Source: Auricularia sp. M13 (lineage: Eukaryota > Basidiomycota > Agaricomycetes > Auriculariales > Auriculariaceae). From it: DNA of 64,000 nt. Made by a program: the position numbers and the translations under genes. The DNA lies in assembly GCA_037042915.1 (NCBI GenBank), contig CM073194.1, positions 1,116,001-1,180,000 on the forward strand. The letters run 5' to 3'. The notes under the pieces are model-generated. The model did not search any database. It was not told the origin of the DNA and saw nothing but the letters and a program-made list of their open reading frames with translations. Positions 26,361 through 36,750 of this stretch are shown piece by piece; positions within the stretch are counted from its first letter, which is position 1, and every line of letters begins with the position of its first letter.

Positions 26361-27362
26361 TTAAACTGTCTTTGACAAAGATTTTACCTCAGCATCGTCC
26401 CAGACGAGGTATTTCCCCGACAGAGAAACGGGCGCATGCAGTGCAAGCAAAGCGATGGCCGCCCCCGGTTCCTCAGGCTTCAGGGCGGACGGACGTCTCG
26501 CGATGAAGGCGTCAATGATCGCCGAAGGCACCCCGCTCGTAGCCTTAGCATCCACTAGGAACTCATCGAGCATCTCCGTCTCGACCAAGCCAGGCTGTGG
26601 AATTCATTAGTGCTTTGCCTTGCAGGAAACAGTGGGAATGAGCACATGGATCGCCAATGTCGCGACAAGCGGTTCTTCTGAAGCTAGAGATCTGCGGGCA
26701 CGCGTCGCCCTTCAGTCAATGATAGTCATATGCACGAAAGCGCTAACCTGGCGAGACTGTTGAGCGCAGCCTTGCTGGTGCAATATCCACCGACGCCTGG
26801 CGGATTCCGGACGCTCCCGTCGGAGCTGATGAGGATGATCCTCCCGTGGTTCTCGCGAAGAGCGGGAAGCGCAGCCTGGATGGCGTGCAGCGCGCTGAAG
26901 AAGTTGACTTCCATAGCCTTACGCCAGTTGTCGATGGAGACGTCGCGCACGAGCCCGACGCTGCCCTTGCCCGCGTTGAGCACCAGCGCGTCGAGGCGCC
27001 CGAACTGCTTCACGACGCTTTGGATGGCAGCGGTCTCGGTGGCCGCGTCGGTCCTGACAATGACATTGCAAGGAGTGAGTAGATGTTTTCTTTCGGTCCA
27101 GAATTGCAGGTGCTTACACATCGCCCTGAAATGTCAGGAGGGTATTTGGGTATTGCGATGCGAGGGTTTTCAGGGGGTCAGAGAGCGTGCGTGCATAACT
27201 CGCGACACGGTGCCCATCGGCCAGAAGCTTCGTCGCCGTGGCGAGTCCGATGCCCCTGCAGCATCCGCGTTTGGGGTCAGATCGTCCAATCAAACAGCAT
27301 CGCACTTGAAAGACTCGCCTTGAAGCGCCAGTAATAAAGATAACACGAGACTCGTCGGACAT
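26361..27362 (-). CDS. Short-chain dehydrogenase/reductase, copy 1
   Basis: Starts at ATG 27362 (MSDESRVIFITGAS) and ends at 26361. About five exons on the minus strand give a classical SDR of roughly 245-250 residues: cofactor-binding TGASRGIGLA split by the first intron, acidic/core GDVTD, NAG in LVLNAGKGS, catalytic Ser in ILISSDGS, YxxxK as YCTSK, and the PG turn in PGLVETEM. Known: such enzymes move hydride between NAD(P)H and carbonyl/alcohol substrates, often in secondary metabolism. The substrate is unknown. It is the first of four close paralogues on the same strand, with an upstream TATA box. All catalytic residues are intact. Confidence 0.85.
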
Positions 27363-27436
27363 GTATGGTGCAAGTTCGAGCTGAGGGTGCCCGAGATCAA
27401 GGTATGATCACAGATGCAACCCACGCTCGCACCAGC

Positions 27437-27443
27437 TTTTATA
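27437..27443 (-). promoter_or_regulatory. TATA box of SDR copy 1
   Basis: TATAAAA on the minus strand, about 75 bases before ATG 27362. The same element sits 60-85 bases before the other three SDR genes. Confidence 0.6.
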
Positions 27444-27679
27444 CCTTCTCAGACTCCGAGACAGAGTAGCAGCTGCAGCCCAATCGCGCCAGGCAGCACA
27501 ATCATGATGGTAGTCGCCGACCTACTGTAGATTGCTGCCAGTGGGTTCCTGCGGGGCCGCAATGCACAGACATGACCACCGCTTCCGAGTCGCGTGCAAG
27601 CACAGCGCGCTTCCAGGCAAATTGCACCATTCGAGTCCCAGAATTGAGCGATCTGGGCGGACTTGCCAATCGGTGAGCG

Positions 27680-28085
27680 GATGAGAAAGTCATAGGTGAC
27701 CACGAGACATCGACTCTTCCGAAAGTGCCGGTCTTCTCAGCCACGGGCTCGTTGACGTCAAAATCGTTCCGGGTCAGGGCAAAGCAGCACTAGACAGGCA
27801 GAAGACGTGGATTTTTGAAGGACAGTTGTATCCGTTGCACTGCGTTGCACGCCAGCCACCGGTTGCAGAAGATTGGCTAAACTTGAAGGGGGCTGAAGCG
27901 TCAGAGCCATTGACCAGATAGTTTATAATAGCGCTCCGCAAATGACCGACAGAAAAGCACGTCAATGTGGAAAGACAAATGCGAACTTGAAGGTGTGCGG
28001 AGGAAAGTGTCGGAGTTTCTGCGGCAACAAATTCAACCACAAACTTCCAGGCACATTAATCTGGTCCATTTCTCCATGCAATGCT
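27680..28085. repeat. Duplicated SDR upstream block, copy A
   Basis: The segment from GTCATAGGTGAC (about 27689) through CAAAGCAGCACTAGACA (about 27780) and the later GTGTCGGAGTTTCTGCGGCAACAAATTC stretch (about 28007) match 40700-41100 with many substitutions and indels, and match 42780-43020 in part. It lies upstream of SDR1 and seems to have been copied along with the gene. Confidence 0.7.
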
Positions 28086-28259
28086 ACACAGGGTTCGTCT
28101 CTACTCATTCTCACAGCAGAATGGGTCATGCTGTGGATATAGATGGGCACAATCGCGGACTCATACCTGTGTCATCCCGAAGCTGGGCCAAATGACGCCC
28201 AAATGACGCCAGTAAATCGTCGAACAGCTGGAATGCGCATCAGCAATGGCTCTCAGATT

Positions 28260-28449
28260 ATGCGCTAAGCGGCACACCCACTGTGCCTCGGTACGAAGAG
28301 CTTGACGTCGAGTTTCCGCCAATCCTCACATGCTCGGCAGGACTCCCTCGATTTGACGACATGCGAGCGAGAACGGGAAGTACTGTATTTATCGACAACT
28401 TTCAGGACTACACTGTAGATTCATAGCCGCGTCTCATGCTCGAACCAAT
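28260..28449. repeat. Duplicated SDR downstream flank, copy A
   Basis: Bases just beyond the SDR2 stop (CGAGCGAGAA, then TATTTATCGAC) match the flank beyond SDR4 at about 41330-41469, so the duplicated unit includes 3' flank as well as gene and promoter. Confidence 0.6.
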
Positions 28450-29451
28450 TCACGCGGTATTGGACAAAGCTTTCACCTCTGCGTCGTTCCATACCAGATA
28501 TTGACCTGATAAAGATACTGGAGCCCGCAAAGCGAGCAAGGCAATTGCCTCTCCCGGCTCCTCAGGACTGAGGGCGGTCGAACGTCTGGCGGCTATGAGT
28601 TCGAAAATGTCCGCAGGGATCGCGTCTGTAGCCTTCGCCTCCTCAAAGAAGTTGGCGAGCATCTCTGTCTCGACCATTCCAGGCTATGGAAACCATCAGC
28701 GTGCTGCTTACTGTACGCAAGACAGACCGGCAATACATGAATCGCCACAGACGCGACGAGCGGTTCCTCTGCAGCTAGAGATCTACGGCGAGGTGCCACC
28801 TTGTAGACAATGGCAATCATATGGACGAAAGCACGAACCTGGCAAGACTGTTAAGCGCGGCCTTGCTGGTGCAATAGCCGCCGAGACCTGGCGGGTTCTG
28901 AACGCTCGCGTCGGAGCTGACGAGGATGATCCTCCCGTTATTCTCGCGAAGTGCGGGAAGCGCAGCCTGGATCACAGGAAGTGTGCTGAAGAAGTTGATC
29001 TCCATCGTCTTGCGCCATTCGTCCACGGACACGCTACGCACAGGACGGACAGAGCTCTGTCCAGCGTTGAGAACGAGCGCATCAAGCCGCCCGAACTTCT
29101 TCACGACGCTATCCACGGCTTGGGTCTCTGCGGTCGCATTGGTACTATCAGGCCAGCACCAGGAGTGAGCCGGAGAAATTCAGTACACCCGTGTTTACAG
29201 GTACGCACACGTCCCCTTGGAATGTCAGGAAGGTGTTTGGGTATGAAGTTGCGAGTGCCTTCAGAGACTCGGAGAGCGTGCGCGCGTAGCTCGCAACGCG
29301 GTGCCCATCGGACAGAAGCTTCCTAGCCACAGCGAGCCCAATGCCCCTGCAGTGTCCGCGTTGAGTATGGCACTAACTATCGGCAGCACGGCAGCTGGAG
29401 GACATACCTCGAAGCCCCCGTGATGAAGATGACGCGAGACTCGGAAGACAT
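28450..29451 (-). CDS. Short-chain dehydrogenase/reductase, copy 2
   Basis: Starts at ATG 29451 (MSSESRVIFITGAS) and ends at 28450. Intron positions and motifs match copy 1: GIGLAVARKLLSDGHR, LVLNAGQSSV, ILVSSDAS, YCTSK, PGMVETEMLANF. The NAG, Ser, Tyr and Lys residues of an active SDR are all present. Relative to copy 1 it shares the VDEWRKTMEINFFS segment with copies 3 and 4, so copy 1 looks the most divergent in that region. The C-terminus ends LSNTA where copies 1 and 4 end LSKTV. No signal peptide; presumably cytosolic. It converges on nothing: the next gene, the mitochondrial release factor, starts 1 kb upstream on the other strand. Substrate unknown. Confidence 0.85.
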
Positions 29452-29529
29452 CAAGGTGAGCCTGCAAGACTAGCAGAGTTTGGCTGAAATATGATCAATT
29501 TCTGAGACTACCTCCCCTCGTCGATCTTT

Positions 29530-29800
29530 AAGTTATAAAGTGTCCCGGGGGGCGGAACAGAGTAGAGACGGCCGTCCAATGGCGTGGGGCGGCATCCTGG
29601 TGCTTGCTGACCGAGAGTTGCTGAATTCCTACACGACCGCAGTACTGAAGTCAGCCAACATCCCCGGTTATTGTTGGCAGACGTGGGTCTGGCACCCACG
29701 ATTTGCTGACAGCCCAAGTCGGAAGTGCGAGTTTGCTTTGGGCTGACAAAGGCATGGGTGACTGTAAGAGTCAAGACTCCCGAAATGACGATCTTCTTGA
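29530..29800. repeat. Duplicated SDR promoter block, copy B
   Basis: The stretch with GTCCAATGGCGTG, GCTTGCTGACCGAGAGTTGCTG and GAAGTGCGAGTTTGC aligns with 42590-42850 upstream of SDR4, including the GTAAGAGTCAAGACTC segment. The remaining bases to 30454 show no gene. Confidence 0.7.
29532..29537 (-). promoter_or_regulatory. TATA-like box of SDR copy 2
   Basis: TATAAC on the minus strand about 82 bases before ATG 29451, at the position where the other SDR copies have TATAAAA. Confidence 0.45.
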
Positions 29801-30454
29801 TATGCTGCGCTGCGGATTCTGCGATATCCCGATCCTTGCAAAGCGGCAAGATAATAGCCTTATACAAGCAGAAGACGTGTAGTTGTAAGAGCATTTGTCG
29901 GGAGTTGTAGTAAGCCGTTACACCGCGCTACAACCCTTTCTTCCACGCTGCTGCAGCCTGCAAGAGATCCGCGGGTCGTGCAGGAACGCCGAAGCAACAG
30001 GTCCGTTGGCCAGATGTTGGTAAAGAACATGTCATGGATATAGAGCAGGAGAGCGCCTCAACTGGGGGTATGGACCGTGCTCTCGGGGACGGACAAGATC
30101 GTTGAGCCAGGGGAAATGTGGTACCGTGATGACCCCAGATGCAGCGGCAGCATCCTCGTGTCTGAACAGAACTAGCTTCAAGCTTGGGTGTTACGAGAGC
30201 GCTTATCAGCGCTGGCCCGCGTAGCAACGTCCGCCTCCGTCAGGCGCCATACAGTAGTTTGGTATCTGGTAGGGGACTGTAACGCCTGTCTGCGTTTCCA
30301 GTGACAGACGTCAATTTATTTTATGCAAGGTGCCCGTACTGTGACGTTGCATGAGGAGATATTGCATGAGTCGAGGAATGGGCGAGAAAAAAAATGAAGT
30401 CGAGACGCGTCGAATTTTGAATCTCCGCTCTTCGCGTTTCTCTGCTTTAGATGC
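29801..30454. other. Intergenic region between SDR2 promoter and release factor
   Basis: No supported gene. It must contain the divergent promoter of the release factor. A weak match to the GTCGGAGTTT repeat word is seen near 29896. Confidence 0.45.
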
Positions 30455-31889
30455 ATGCTTTCTGTTCGCCGCGGTCTGCGTGCAGCTCCGCGTGCCGCAC
30501 TGAGCAATAGAGCTTGGTACTCTGTTGCCCCGCCAGGATCTGCCTCGGCTCGACTGGAATACTTGAAGCAGCTCGAGCGCGATGGCGCGAAGACACTCAA
30601 TGTCCTGGCAAAACGCGTCCAGCAGCGCGCCCGACTGATTCAAGTGGGTTAATTACTCTTTTTTAAAATAATAATATAATAGCTCAGTTTTTGGCTGTTT
30701 CAGCAAGTAGACCACTCTGCATCTGACAGCGAGCAGATCAAAGTTGCAAAGACTCTGAAGGAGCTGGAGCCTGTACAGGAAGCCTGGGACGAATGGACGC
30801 GTGCTAAGGAGGTAAGAGGCCTTCTGATCCAGCTTTCCGGCTCTCATGTCTTTTCACAGGCCTTCATGCAGTCCCTACCGCTCCTAGACGACCCTGATCC
30901 AGACATGCGAGCAATGGCCTCAGAAGAATACTCGTCGCAGCTCGCAGCTCTAGGAAACCTAATGTCCTCGACTTTTCCCGGCCTACTTGTCCCTCGCTCG
31001 CGTACGGAGCGGTGTGGTGCATTGCTCGAGCTCAAAGCTGGCGTTGGCGGCGCCGAAGCTGAGCTATTCCGTGCGGAGCTCTCCCGCACGTACATTCGGG
31101 CTGCCCAGCTCCGTGGATGGCGCGTCGAAAGCGACGCGGTGGGAGAGACTGTAGAAGTCCACAACGACGGCGCATACGACGTATTCAGATGGGAGAGCGG
31201 TGTGCACCGTGTGCAGCGCATACCTCAGACGGAATCGAACGGCCGCATTCACACCAGCACAGTTTCGGTTATCGTACGCTGCCTTTCATTGCAGCGTAAT
31301 GACCCCATCCTTACTGGGTTCATTTATCAAGTGTCTACCGCTTACGCAGGAAGATGACACGCTGGACATGGGAAACATCCTCAACGAGAAGGATGTCCGG
31401 GTTGAAGTGATGCGCTCCAGTGGTGCCGGTGGTCAGGTAACGTTACGCGTCTCCCACCCAGTCTGTACCACACGCTCACCCATACCCCGCGCTTTCCAGC
31501 ACGTCAACAAAACGGAGTCCGCCGTCCGCCTCACGCACGAGCCGACGGGTATCACAGTCGCCATGCAAGACGAGCGCTCACAGCACCGCAACCGCGCGAA
31601 AGCCTGGCGCGTGTTGCGCGCGCGGCTGCTCGAGCGTGCGCTCGCGGCCGACATCATCCGGCGGCGCGAGATGCGGCGCAGCGTCGTGCGGACGAGCGAT
31701 AGGAGCGACAAGATCCGCACGTATAATTTCCCGCAGGACCGCGTCACGGACCACCGCATCGGCCTCACGCTCTCCGGTCTTGAAACGATATTGAACGGCG
31801 AGCGGCTTGAGGTCCTGACCAACGCGCTGCAGCAGGCCCACGATATGGAGCTTTTGGATGAGATGGCCGAGTCCGACGAATTGACTTGA
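30455..31889 (+). CDS. MRF1: Mitochondrial peptide chain release factor 1
   Basis: Five exons, 30455-30643, 30704-30811, 30860-31273, 31350-31436 and 31500-31889, give 395 residues. The Arg-rich, acid-free start ([16 protein letters not shown]) is a typical mitochondrial targeting sequence. The class-I release factor fold is clear: [10 protein letters not shown], the codon-recognition region [14 protein letters not shown], the catalytic GAGGQ tripeptide followed by [13 protein letters not shown], and the tail [16 protein letters not shown]. Known: the factor reads stop codons in the mitochondrial ribosome, and the GGQ loop triggers peptidyl-tRNA hydrolysis. The intron falls exactly between GGQ and HVNK. 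The anticodon-like tripeptide reads P-Q-T. The next gene is GH76 copy 1 on the other strand, tail to tail. Confidence 0.92.
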
Positions 31890-32101
31890 CGCGATTTCCC
31901 GACCAAATGTAACTGCGTGCCTCCTCCATTCATACCAGCACTTCTATGCATATTCGGCGCGACTGAACCTGTTATTCAACGAGGCAGCCACCCGCGACGC
32001 GTCCTCGCGGACGAAAGCAAATATATAAGTTAGGGCAAAGTAAAACGGGGATACAAAGAGCACTAGGATGATGAACAGCACTGAGTCTGCGTTTCTGCAG
32101 C

Positions 32102-33687
32102 TTAGCGATCCCAGTTGAACTCGAGGCCGGCAGCCAAAGCGTCGATCACGTTTGATTGCCCGGATTCCGATGGTGCTAGGATGGCTGTCAGCAAGCACTA
32201 GCAAGAGAGTTCAACAAGACGTACTGAACGGCCCCTTCCATACGACTCCATAGTTGCCATTGCCGTCGGTATCCGATGTCGTGATGGTATCGTACTGAGC
32301 AGTTGTAAGGACGAATCAGCAGGCTGTAGGCAAGGGAAGCGCTAAAGATGCACCTGGATGTTGACGTAGGTCTTCAAGAGCGCCTTGAGATCAGCATTCC
32401 GGTACTCGCGGCGACCGACTTCGGTCAGAGCACGCAGAAAGATGCCTGCGCGATGAAATATTCAAAATGCCGCACAACGCAGACGTCTTGTGAACCACGA
32501 ACTCTTGAACTGGCGACTCGTGCCGCCCTGCGTGGGGTCTCCGCCCTGTCCCTCGGTAATGCGGCCCTGCTCGTCGTTCCACGGGCCCTTCTTGACCGCA
32601 TCAACGACCGTCTTCAGCGCCTGGTCCCTGAAGGAGCCGTCCCCGCTGACATGCGTGAGCACGGTGGCGCCCTCGACGAACTTGCCCGTGTTGTACGTGA
32701 ACACCCAGTCGTGGACGCCGCAGTCCGCCATCTTGAGCGTGTCGATCGGGATGTTGGGGTCGTCCTTCATCAGGTGCGTCATGACGAAATTGTAGGCGTT
32801 CTTCGCGGCGTCGATGTATTTCGGGTCTTTGGTCGCTTCGGCGAGGTAGGCGGAAAGCGTCTCGAAGAGGCTCGTCGTGATCACGTTGACGTCCATGTCC
32901 GTCCTGTCGCTGCATTCGGCGCGCCAGAAGACGCCTTGAGTCCAGAAGGTCAGCGGGAACGCACCGCAGCGCGAGGTGTTGCATACCGCCGGCAGTGCTC
33001 TTTCCGTTACATTGGCCCTGGAAGGAAGCGGGGCGGACCGGACTGGTGCCCGAGGCGGCCTGGTCAGGCGTGATTTGACTATGTGTACCAGCTCATCAGA
33101 TCGAGAGATGCGAAATCTGAACGGAAATGCACGCACGACGGGGCAACCCAGTTCCAGACATCTGTCGCCCAGCCCAGGAACTCCTGGTCGCCGTACGCGC
33201 GGTAGGCGTACATGGCCGCGGTGCCCCACCACTGCGCGTCGTCGTTGAAGCAGAACGGGTCGAAGTGCTCGTTGTTGTTCTTGGCGGCCTGCAACACTGC
33301 CTTGACGAAGTCACGATTCTGCTTCGTCCCGGCGACCATGTCCTTGTACGCTATCGCCGACACCGTCGTGCCTGAATCCCAGTCGACTAAATGCGGTCAG
33401 ATTCGTGTACACTTCGGGATGACATGATGCTCACAGGCGATCTTCGCTGGATCGGGCCAGTAGGTGGACTTCATGACGTCGATCGCCTGCTGGGCGGCGC
33501 CATTCAGGTCGTTGTAGGACTTGTCAATGGTGATTTGCTGGAGAGATTCGGTGAAAACGTGGAATGCCGCCGTAGGAGCTAGACTTACCTTCCATCCAGA
33601 AGGAACGGTGTAATCGAGCCCGCCGCCCAGGCCGGTAGTCGTGTTGGTAGTCTGGCAGGCGCGCACCGCAAGACGGGGAACATACAT
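32102..33687 (-). CDS. Glycoside hydrolase family 76, copy 1
   Basis: Minus-strand gene from ATG 33687 (MYVPRLAVRAC) to the stop at 32102-32104, about eight exons. GH76 hallmarks: YWPDPAKI, SGTTVSAIAYKDMV, the catalytic Asp pair in FNDDAQWWGTAAMYAYR, GWATDVWNWV, CNGKSTAGGVFWR, VFTYNTGKFVEGA, RALTEVGRREY, and the terminal LAAGLEFNWDR. Known: GH76 enzymes hydrolyse alpha-1,6-mannan or, in fungi (Dfg5/Dcw1), transfer GPI-mannoproteins to wall glucan. The catalytic residues are intact. Odd: no hydrophobic signal peptide precedes the conserved start. A longer in-frame upstream stretch (from 33795) has a short hydrophobic run but is not matched in copy 2. No GPI signal at the end either. Confidence 0.87.
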
Positions 33688-34965
33688 AGCTGAAGAAAGA
33701 AAGGTCCAAAGAAGAAGGTGAAGGTAAATTGAAGAGGAATTGAGCTTGTGGTGATCAAGCGTTCGCGTCCTCAAAAAGGGTGATGATTGCGGCATCGGCT
33801 GTTGCGACTTTGCGACTGATCATCCACTGCACCGCCCGACGCAACGTAGCATGCCAGCACATTGACGTGGGCGAGATTCTGCAAGGTACGGCGTCTAGCT
33901 AGTCTACCTCTGAGCGACGTTAATACAGCAACCCCTCTTCCGGCGGTGAGGGCGGGGTCGCTGTATAGCTGCAGCCTCGGACAATGTCGGTTATCCGTCG
34001 CTGTGAACTTCGAGACCCCGGCCGCTGGCGAGCCTTTATTTTCAGAGCAACGTAACAAAACGCGAGATCAGATTGTTTCGCGTCGTGGAATGCGACAGTG
34101 CGGTAGCGCAACTGCGCAACTGTAACTCGGCGCGGCCGCTGGTCGCAGTCGGGGACAAACATCTGAGGTCGGAGTCTGTAACCGCGTCGACGTCTTTGGG
34201 TCGTCCAAGGAAAAGGTTGATCAACGACATTCCTGCAACTTCCTTCCTCAGAAAGGGGTAGATTTTTTGGCCTAATTGCATACGGAACTCGCCAGAAGGC
34301 CAGTGTCGACAAAACAAGTAGACGCTGTAGGCGTTTCTATTTTTGCTACTGGGTGCGGGCAGCACAAGTCACTGGTCAGCCTTGCAAATTGAAGCCGTGA
34401 AGGATAAGTGAGAAATTCTCGCCCAGGGTTGCACTGATACTAGCTTCCTCACAATGCTCGTCGATAGCCTTGAATCGCGTTAGACGGCTCCCCGTTCAAG
34501 AAAACATGGACATGGACATGTTCTTTCTGGGCAACAAGAGAGTTGTATCCATGTTCGCCTGACTATTGAAACGAGTCGTAACTTGAATTGGTGCGCCGAA
34601 TTCTTTGACGAAGAGAATGGGAGCAACACCGAGTGGTTTAATGCCTTCAATGAGCCATTGACGATGGCATGCCTGAGGTCAAAGGCCGAGGGTACGGCCT
34701 GGTCAAACCGTCAAGCTAGTGATTCTGACACCTGAAGATGCGAGTGAACTGATGGTATTGCCAAAACATATCGACATATCGTTGTGGCTGGGGGACTTAA
34801 GCTGATACCTAAGCCAGGTATTTTGTGTCATACAAAGTGTCATTTATCAAAAATTGCGAGGGAATAAGCAAGGCGGGCAGGCATAGACAAGGCAAGTGTG
34901 GAGGACAAGGACAAGAGGCGAAATCGCGTCGGCGTTAGCCGGCCACATCGCGTGTCTTCCCCGTC
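33688..34965. other. Intergenic region between GH76 copy 1 and SEM1
   Basis: No gene seen. Bases about 34010-34260 are the source-like copy of a segment found inverted upstream of the GH76 pseudogene at 54122-54350. The promoters of two divergent genes must lie here. Confidence 0.5.
34010..34260 (-). repeat. GH76 upstream segment, copy 1
   Basis: Read on the minus strand, ACCCAAAGACGTCGACGCGG, then GGTTACAGACTCCGACCTCA and further on AAATAAAGGCTCGCCAGCGG, match 54180-54350 on the plus strand with scattered substitutions. The duplication thus included regulatory flank. Confidence 0.75.
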
Positions 34966-35490
34966 ATGTCGTCCGGAACGTCCACATCCGCCGCCGCCGC
35001 CGCGCCCAAAGACGAGGCCATGAAGACCGACGAGACTACGACTAAGCCTACGCACATCGCCGCGCTCGAAGAGGACGACGAATTCGAAGAGTTCCCAGTG
35101 CAAGGTGCGTGGACGCGTCACCCTCGTGTTACACACATTTCTACACTGTTTTTATCATCTACTTTTTATGTTAAACCTCTATTACTGTACTTTCGACCGC
35201 TGTGGAACAAAAGTTACTGACTATTTGTACCGGGTTTTGCAGACTGGGATCCGTCGGAAACCGAAATGAAACGTCTGGGCAAGGCCGGCCAGGCAGGCGC
35301 AGACGGGCAGAAAGTCGCCGATAGCCTCTGGGAGGATAACTGGGACGATGATGACATTGAAGAGGACTTCAGCGCACAGCTGAGGTGCGTACACGTCGCC
35401 GTCGCGTTCAACTGAAGCTAAAAACTCTTCAGAAACGAATTGGCATCGGTCAAGGAAGCCCAGGCCGGTGTCGAGCCCATGAAGCACTGA
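34966..35490 (+). CDS. SEM1: Sem1/DSS1, 26S proteasome lid subunit
   Basis: Three exons, 34966-35104, 35243-35384 and 35433-35490, give 112 residues. The family signature is plain: LEEDDEFEEFPVQDWD, then LWEDNWDDDDIEEDFSAQLR and a short helical end. Known: this very acidic, mostly disordered peptide tethers Rpn3 and Rpn7 in the proteasome lid, and also joins TREX-2 and BRCA2-type complexes and binds ubiquitin. The N-terminal Ala/Lys/Thr extension (about 30 residues) and the linker between the two acidic blocks make it a little longer than yeast Sem1 (89). The ATG is the first in frame. It lies between the two GH76 genes, unrelated in function. Confidence 0.93.
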
Positions 35491-36750
35491 TATGGGCATT
35501 GTTCTGCTCGTTCTTGTACACCCTTTGTCATGCGACTCTCCAACTAAAGTTCTGTGTTCGTGCTCAGATATCTTGCCTTGGACTCTGGATCTGCTCAAGG
35601 AAACGCTTCTCCTCTGATCTTCGCTATCACTACACGGTCGAACTCCAGCTAGTGGTCAACCTGTCTATGCCTGATTGTGATCCTTCAGGCCATCTCGCGC
35701 TGAAGTACAACTCGATTAGCGCCAGCACACCCGGACCCGTCGATATCTCCTGAATAATCTTGCCGACCGGCGAAGATTCCAGCTGCTGTCTAAGGCTACC
35801 ACGCAGGGTCTGTGTGCAACTAACTGTCCAGTTCGCGAAGTTCTCCCTTGCAGCAAGCCAAACAGTGGTCACTTCAACGGCATTCCATCGCAATGCTCGT
35901 CATCCGGTCCTCAGCATTATATTCTGGGGGCGATGCAGAACGGGAACCGACGTGCTGGACCGCTTGACTAATCATACCGACTTCTGCGGAAGAATTGAGG
36001 ATACGAATCGATTCTCTTGGGGGACACTGGAACGGTGCTGGTTCCGAGCACCCAACTACTAACTGCCAGAGAGTGCTCGGAGGAGAATTGTTGGCTCTCT
36101 TCGGTATGTAGATATGTACAGTAAACAAGTATGCAAGCAACGACTAATCGAAATCCTCCGTATTGACGCAAGTTCGACATGATTAGATTCGACGATCATA
36201 CAGCTGATGTAGGACGCTCCTGCCGGTGCTATTCATGAGGTCTGGGATCTGAGCGCTCTGAGCATAGACGTTGGTACATACCATCGCGCAGGTCACACAA
36301 CCACTGCTACTTTGCCAGGATGGCTGCGCCGCACGGAGTACAGCAGTCCGTTCTGTGTTTACGAGGTAGCCGGCGATTAGCCACATGGCCTGGCTGTGCG
36401 GCTAGTGATGAAGGTTGCTGGGACGAGTATGAATTTGTCCCTTCGAGTCGGCCAGAGCATCACCTCCGAGGAGCAGGCCGCGCAACACAACAGGCAGGTG
36501 AGGTCGTTCCCAACTGGAGAGAATCGCTATCCCATTCTCTGACATCGCAACCGGATCAGGAGGCGCGACAGCTCCGCAGCTCCAAGCCAAATCAAGTAAG
36601 AATCACGCCAACAACGATGCTGCGCGCCGTAGGTACAAATAGGCAACGACGGCGTCGGGGGCGGGCCATTCATCTCCACTCTTCTCCTTCCTTTGCCGCT
36701 GCTTTTGAGGCCCTTTCCTTCAACTTCCTTTGCTCTTTTCGACACTCGCT
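35491..36750. other. Intergenic region, no gene seen
   Basis: About 1.26 kb between SEM1 and GH76 copy 2. No domain-bearing frame found. The pyrimidine-rich stretch at about 36675-36750 just before the GH76 ATG is probably its promoter/leader. Confidence 0.5.

Noticed and set aside
34070-34140. A tRNA-like stretch with short palindromes
   Set aside because: No cloverleaf with proper anticodon arm and T-loop could be formed by eye; the segment belongs to the duplicated GH76 flank.
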